A DNA stretch of 24,181 bases. Origin: Clostridia bacterium. Lineage in GTDB: Bacteria > Bacillota > Clostridia > Christensenellales > Borkfalkiaceae. The stretch is from the NCBI GenBank assembly GCA_017648525.1, contig JAGCIP010000027.1, forward strand, positions 1-24,181, given 5' to 3'. Numbering within the stretch: position 1 is the first letter of the stretch; the number at the start of each line of letters is the position of its first letter. Below the pieces are notes generated by a model. It was not told the DNA's origin. It worked only from the letters and a program-made list of their open reading frames with translations, and searched no databases. Shown one piece after another: positions 21,258 to 24,181 of the stretch. The translations under genes and the position numbers were made by a program.

Positions 21258-21374
21258 TTAGATGTCCATAAATGTCTGATGACATACAGGACAAAATTTA
21301 CGTCCTCTTGCTATCGCTTCTTGACAGCATTTGGGCATTTTGTATGGTTCGTCTTTCTTTTGTTTCTTTTTCAT
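21258..21374 (-). CDS. Small zinc-ribbon protein (38 aa)
   Basis: ATG at 21374 overlaps the RusA-like stop (ATGA) behind AAAGGACGCAAAAA. It encodes MKKKQKKDEPYKMPKCCQEA, then IARGRKFCPVCHQTFMDI. A basic N-terminus is followed by CC..x(10)..CPVC, a compact zinc-ribbon-like knuckle. The tight coupling on both sides (it ends 14 bases before the next start, leaving room for that gene's ribosome site) supports a real gene. Function unknown; nucleic-acid binding is plausible. Confidence 0.65.
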   Translation of the reverse strand: MKKKQKKDEPYKMPKCCQEAIARGRKFCPVCHQTFMDI

Positions 21375-21865
21375 TTTTTGCGTCCTTTTTTGACTGGTTT
21401 TGTGTTCTGTTGTAGAACAGGTCTGTCAGGCATATTGTTCTCTTCTGCCCAACGTGTTGCTTCGTCAAAAAGTTTGTCGATGTCGCTGATGTCAGCCCAC
21501 AACGTGTCCCCTTCTTCTTTGACGAAAATTTCAATCTGTGGCGTGTCTCCGTATACAACCGACGAATCTATCTTATTGACATAAGAAGGTCCGTCGTCGG
21601 GCAAAAAACCCGCCTTAACGAACGCATCTAAAATCACTTTGGAACCAAACCCTGTAATATTGTCAATATCACGTTTTTTATTTGGTTCTGTATAAATGAT
21701 TTCAAATTGCGCTGGCCACGAAAGTTTTGCTACGGGCGTTAAGTATACCATAACCGCCTGCATCCATTTCTTTTTCATTACCGCACCTTGAATTGGATGC
21801 CGACGACAAGCGTTTTGGTATTCGTTAATACCCGGCAATCTAAGAGGCAAGGTAAACGCTTTCAT
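21371..21865 (-). CDS. RusA-like Holliday junction resolvase
   Basis: 164 aa. LPGINEYQNACR near the N-terminus, then NKKRDIDNI with Asp66 and Asp68, Lys76, VILDAFVKAGFLPDDGPSYV with Asp90/Asp91, and the VYGDTPQIEIFV strand follow the RusA pattern (catalytic Asp residues plus Lys). RusA-like enzymes cut four-way junctions in replicating phage DNA before packaging. The C-terminus has about 45 extra residues ending in a basic KPVKKGRKK tail. The ATG overlaps or abuts the HTH-gene stop, so the genes are coupled. Confidence 0.82.
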   Translation of the reverse strand: MKAFTLPLRLPGINEYQNACRRHPIQGAVMKKKWMQAVMVYLTPVAKLSWPAQFEIIYTEPNKKRDIDNITGFGSKVILDAFVKAGFLPDDGPSYVNKIDSSVVYGDTPQIEIFVKEEGDTLWADISDIDKLFDEATRWAEENNMPDRPVLQQNTKPVKKGRKK

Positions 21866-22164
21866 TATAACAGTTCTCCTTTGTTGATTTCTTCTTCGTA
21901 TTTACGAACAACTGCATTGTATTCGTCTGCAAGGTGTGCGTACTGGTCATTTAAGAATCTTACCTTTTCTTTCAATGCTTCGTTTTCGCTCATAAAACGG
22001 TCAACCATTTTATTTACGTGCACCCATCCACGACGAGGGTTACGACAGTTGTTCAACAAAGTCTGATATGGTATTTCTAAGATTTCAGACGCTGCTTTAA
22101 CTGTGCCATAATATTCGTTACAAAATCTCGCTAACGCTGTATCGTGTTGCATAACTCGTGTCAT
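21865..22164 (-). CDS. Helix-turn-helix plus coiled-coil protein
   Basis: 99 aa behind CTAAGGAGAACAAA; the ATG overlaps the primase-helicase stop (ATGA). Residues about 18-45 (YGTVKAASEILEIPYQTLLN, then NCRNPRRGW) look like a HTH with a basic turn, like short phage DNA-binding proteins. Residues 55-95 form a coiled coil (NEALKEKVRFLNDQYAHLAD). May act as a dimeric replication accessory or regulator. Not assigned to a named family. Confidence 0.65.
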   Translation of the reverse strand: MTRVMQHDTALARFCNEYYGTVKAASEILEIPYQTLLNNCRNPRRGWVHVNKMVDRFMSENEALKEKVRFLNDQYAHLADEYNAVVRKYEEEINKGELL

Positions 22165-24181
22165 TTTGTTCTCCTTAGATATTTTTTATCGCCTTCTACA
22201 ACCCATTCCAAAACGCCTTGATGTATCAAGTCGTCCATAATTTGTTTACGTGTGTTCGGTTGAACATCTTTTGTAAACGTATGAAACATCTTGTCGGTCA
22301 TCTTGACGCCAACCGGCATCGCATTTGTCATACGTACACGGTCTTTTGCATAACTGGTGTCTGTAATATCTGGTATATGTTCTTCGGTAACCATCAAATG
22401 ATAATCAACCAAAGCCTTTGCCCAGCGCACAGAGTTTTCAGTTATCATTGGTCTGTCGTTAATAAATTCACAAGCGCATAACGCATATTTGATTGTTTGT
22501 TCATAAGCACGGGCTAATGGACGGTCAATCAAATCTGTTTCTAAAATCGCACGGCGTTTTGCGTTAATGTCTTCCTTGATAACCTTTAACATTTTTTCTG
22601 CTTCCGGTGTGCAAGGGACGACTAACGCCGTGTCTCTTTTTCCTGTTGCTGCGCCAACGAAGTTTATTGTGGCTTTTGCATTTGTTGTCCATCCGTCTAA
22701 CCATTTGACAAATTTGTAAATGTCGTCAGGAAAATAGTCTTCTGGGCAAACAAAATCAGGGTTGTCAATAGCAATGCGGTCTTTTGGTTTTACTTCGAGC
22801 AATGTGAATCGTGGTACAAAACCATCTTCAAAGTCTGCTCTGCTCAGTGAATCAAACAAACGGTTTGGCACCGATTGTCCAAATATCACAAGGCAAGGAC
22901 AGTCAATGTTTACAATATCACGTTTTGCCGCCGCAGAATAAGCACCTGTGGAATATGTCCCGTTTGCGTGCGAAAACAATTCCAAAAATTCGCTACCTAT
23001 TGCTCGTGAAAACTGACTTGCGTTTTCTGATTTAATATTGCGTAAATAATGACCGATTTCGTCAATATACGCATATACTATGCCTTCACGATTTAACAAT
23101 GCGTCAATCAGCCCGGCATCAGAACGCATTTTACCAATCAGTTTACTACGGATGTTATCTGGTGCGTGTGCTACTAACCATTGTGCTTGGTCGCATATAC
23201 GCCCTTTACCACAACCTGCCGGACCCACAGCAATCAAATAGTTGTTTGTTCTTGCTCCGCCTTGTGTCTTAAAGCGTTTTGCATATACCAAACTTACAAA
23301 TGATGTCGCTGCCGCTACTGCAAACAAATCTTGACGATACATCGAGGTTTTTTTGACCCATTCATACACAGGTTTTATAAAACCGACCGGATGCAAAATT
23401 ATGTCTAAGGCTTCATCTTTACTTAAAGCGTCTGCCGTTCCAAACCAACTGCTAACAACTTCGTCAAATTTGTTTGCGTCGTCGTCTGTCATAGCGTTGC
23501 TAATACCCCAATCAGCAAGACCTGTATAACCGTTCTGTCTTGCCAAGAAAAACAAAGTGCTGATTGTAATTTCTCTTGGGTATTGTAATGATTTGAATTT
23601 CTTATAACACTTCTCTGCTCCGTCGTATTTTCCTTGTTTACCCTGTGCAGACCAATCGTTAAACAATTCAAAACCTTGAACATCGCCAAACCCATCTTGT
23701 AATGCCAAACCTACCTGCACCCATTGGTCGTAACTTTCGTCAGCGTCCAAGAATGTTAATGCGTGTTTTGCTTCGTCTAAATTCGCATCCTTATAGAACG
23801 CTACGGGCTCTTTTGGTTTTTCCTTTGGTGTTACCTTAAAGAGTTCTAAAACTCGCTCTACGGACGAAATTGGAAGTTCTGGCAGATGGTCTTTTGCCAC
23901 ATCTAGCAGTGTTGTTTCTGATAACCATTGGTATTCGATGCCTGATGGGTGTATGGACGGTGGTAAAACTGTTTGTCTTCCTGATGATAAAAAGTCTACA
24001 CCGTTACCCTTATCGTCTTTGACTGATTTGCTAGCCATACCGTTGTATTTATACAATACAGTATAACCCTTTGCCCCTTTTTTACGGAGCGGGGAGACCG
24101 GCAAAATCTTTTCGATTTTTTTAATGATTTCCGGGTCATCAGTGTCAATGTCCACAGCGCAAAGATTACTTGCAGGACCCA
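22161..24181 (-). CDS. PrimPol-helicase replication protein (5' end outside window)
   Basis: At least 672 aa; the frame is open to the window edge, reading GPASNLCAVDIDTDDPE, so the GTG at 24155 is an internal codon. The N-terminal part is an archaeo-eukaryotic type PrimPol: the DIDTDD acidic motif and GRQTVLPPSIHPSGIEYQW. A PriCT-2-like linker follows (YDQWVQVGLALQDGFGDVQG, NDWSAQGKQGKY, ITISTLFFLARQNGY). The C-terminal part is a DUF3987-like helicase/ATPase with VGPAGCGKGR as the P-loop and VYAYIDEIGHYL as Walker B. The P-loop ends KG rather than KS/KT, which is unusual. It would prime and unwind phage DNA. Start of the leftward gene set in view. Confidence 0.85.
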   Translation of the reverse strand, partial: GPASNLCAVDIDTDDPEIIKKIEKILPVSPLRKKGAKGYTVLYKYNGMASKSVKDDKGNGVDFLSSGRQTVLPPSIHPSGIEYQWLSETTLLDVAKDHLPELPISSVERVLELFKVTPKEKPKEPVAFYKDANLDEAKHALTFLDADESYDQWVQVGLALQDGFGDVQGFELFNDWSAQGKQGKYDGAEKCYKKFKSLQYPREITISTLFFLARQNGYTGLADWGISNAMTDDDANKFDEVVSSWFGTADALSKDEALDIILHPVGFIKPVYEWVKKTSMYRQDLFAVAAATSFVSLVYAKRFKTQGGARTNNYLIAVGPAGCGKGRICDQAQWLVAHAPDNIRSKLIGKMRSDAGLIDALLNREGIVYAYIDEIGHYLRNIKSENASQFSRAIGSEFLELFSHANGTYSTGAYSAAAKRDIVNIDCPCLVIFGQSVPNRLFDSLSRADFEDGFVPRFTLLEVKPKDRIAIDNPDFVCPEDYFPDDIYKFVKWLDGWTTNAKATINFVGAATGKRDTALVVPCTPEAEKMLKVIKEDINAKRRAILETDLIDRPLARAYEQTIKYALCACEFINDRPMITENSVRWAKALVDYHLMVTEEHIPDITDTSYAKDRVRMTNAMPVGVKMTDKMFHTFTKDVQPNTRKQIMDDLIHQGVLEWVVEGDKKYLRRTK

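Noticed and set aside
21298..21558. An 86-codon minus-strand frame inside the RusA-like gene
   Set aside because: It is a shifted frame of the RusA-like gene and the small zinc-ribbon gene, with no ribosome site and unlike codon use.
1..24181. tRNA genes, CRISPR arrays, insertion sequences, attachment sites
   Set aside because: None was recognised by eye; the only multi-copy short sequence is the recombination-site core, whose copies alternate in orientation and bound coding cassettes, unlike a CRISPR array.

Overview
The window is part of a tailed-phage (or prophage) genome with a P22-like, podovirus-type virion. The evidence is a P22 gp4-like adaptor followed by a gp10-like packaged-DNA stabilisation protein, a gp7-like ejection protein, and collar-domain tail fibres. 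A probable inner/outer-membrane spanin pair points to a Gram-negative host. The DNA is AT-rich and starts are mostly ATG behind AGGAG-type sites. I cannot name the host or say whether the phage is temperate.

Layout. Bases 1-4160 (+) hold tail-completion genes: a small Cys protein, an 803-aa gp4-like adaptor carrying a very large insertion, and a gp10-like hub protein. Bases 4161-8705 are a tail-fibre shuffling locus. Bases 8767-11425 (+) encode two more fibres, one with an Mtd-type N-terminus and one glycine-rich adhesin. Bases 11435-13842 (+) are a lysis and accessory cluster: i-spanin with overlapping o-spanin, small membrane proteins, an HNH protein, a 10-codon ORF, a beta-rich protein and an M15-type endolysin. 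Bases 13886-19389 (+), behind their own promoter, encode ejection proteins and a free-standing fibre-anchor-like domain. Bases 19328-24181 (-) are the convergent replication/early operon: PrimPol-helicase (running off the window), HTH protein, RusA-like resolvase, small zinc-ribbon proteins, a tiny putative lipoprotein, a Lar-like protein and a MazG-like protein.

The main finding is the shuffling locus. A Gin/Hin/Mpi-type serine recombinase (7321-7923) and a tail-fibre assembly chaperone (6817-7275) sit among six alternative C-terminal fibre cassettes. Two cassettes are attached to collar-domain 'heads' (4161-5516 and 5908-6519) and four are silent. Every cassette begins at a copy of a 15-bp sequence, AACGTTTAATTTACC or a close variant. 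This sequence encodes the TFNLP of the collar domain in the same reading phase in all six copies. The cassettes are arranged as three tail-to-tail pairs with overlapping stop codons, and each pair is bounded by inverted copies of the site. Inversion between any + and - site next to a head would therefore make a new in-frame fibre. The genes inside the locus (second fibre, chaperone, invertase), and the fibre just downstream, each have their own sigma70-like promoter, so they can be transcribed in any orientation. This looks like a phage-borne, shufflon-like receptor-binding-protein switch with two expression heads and a storage module. The inference rests on sequence structure; actual inversion has not been observed here.
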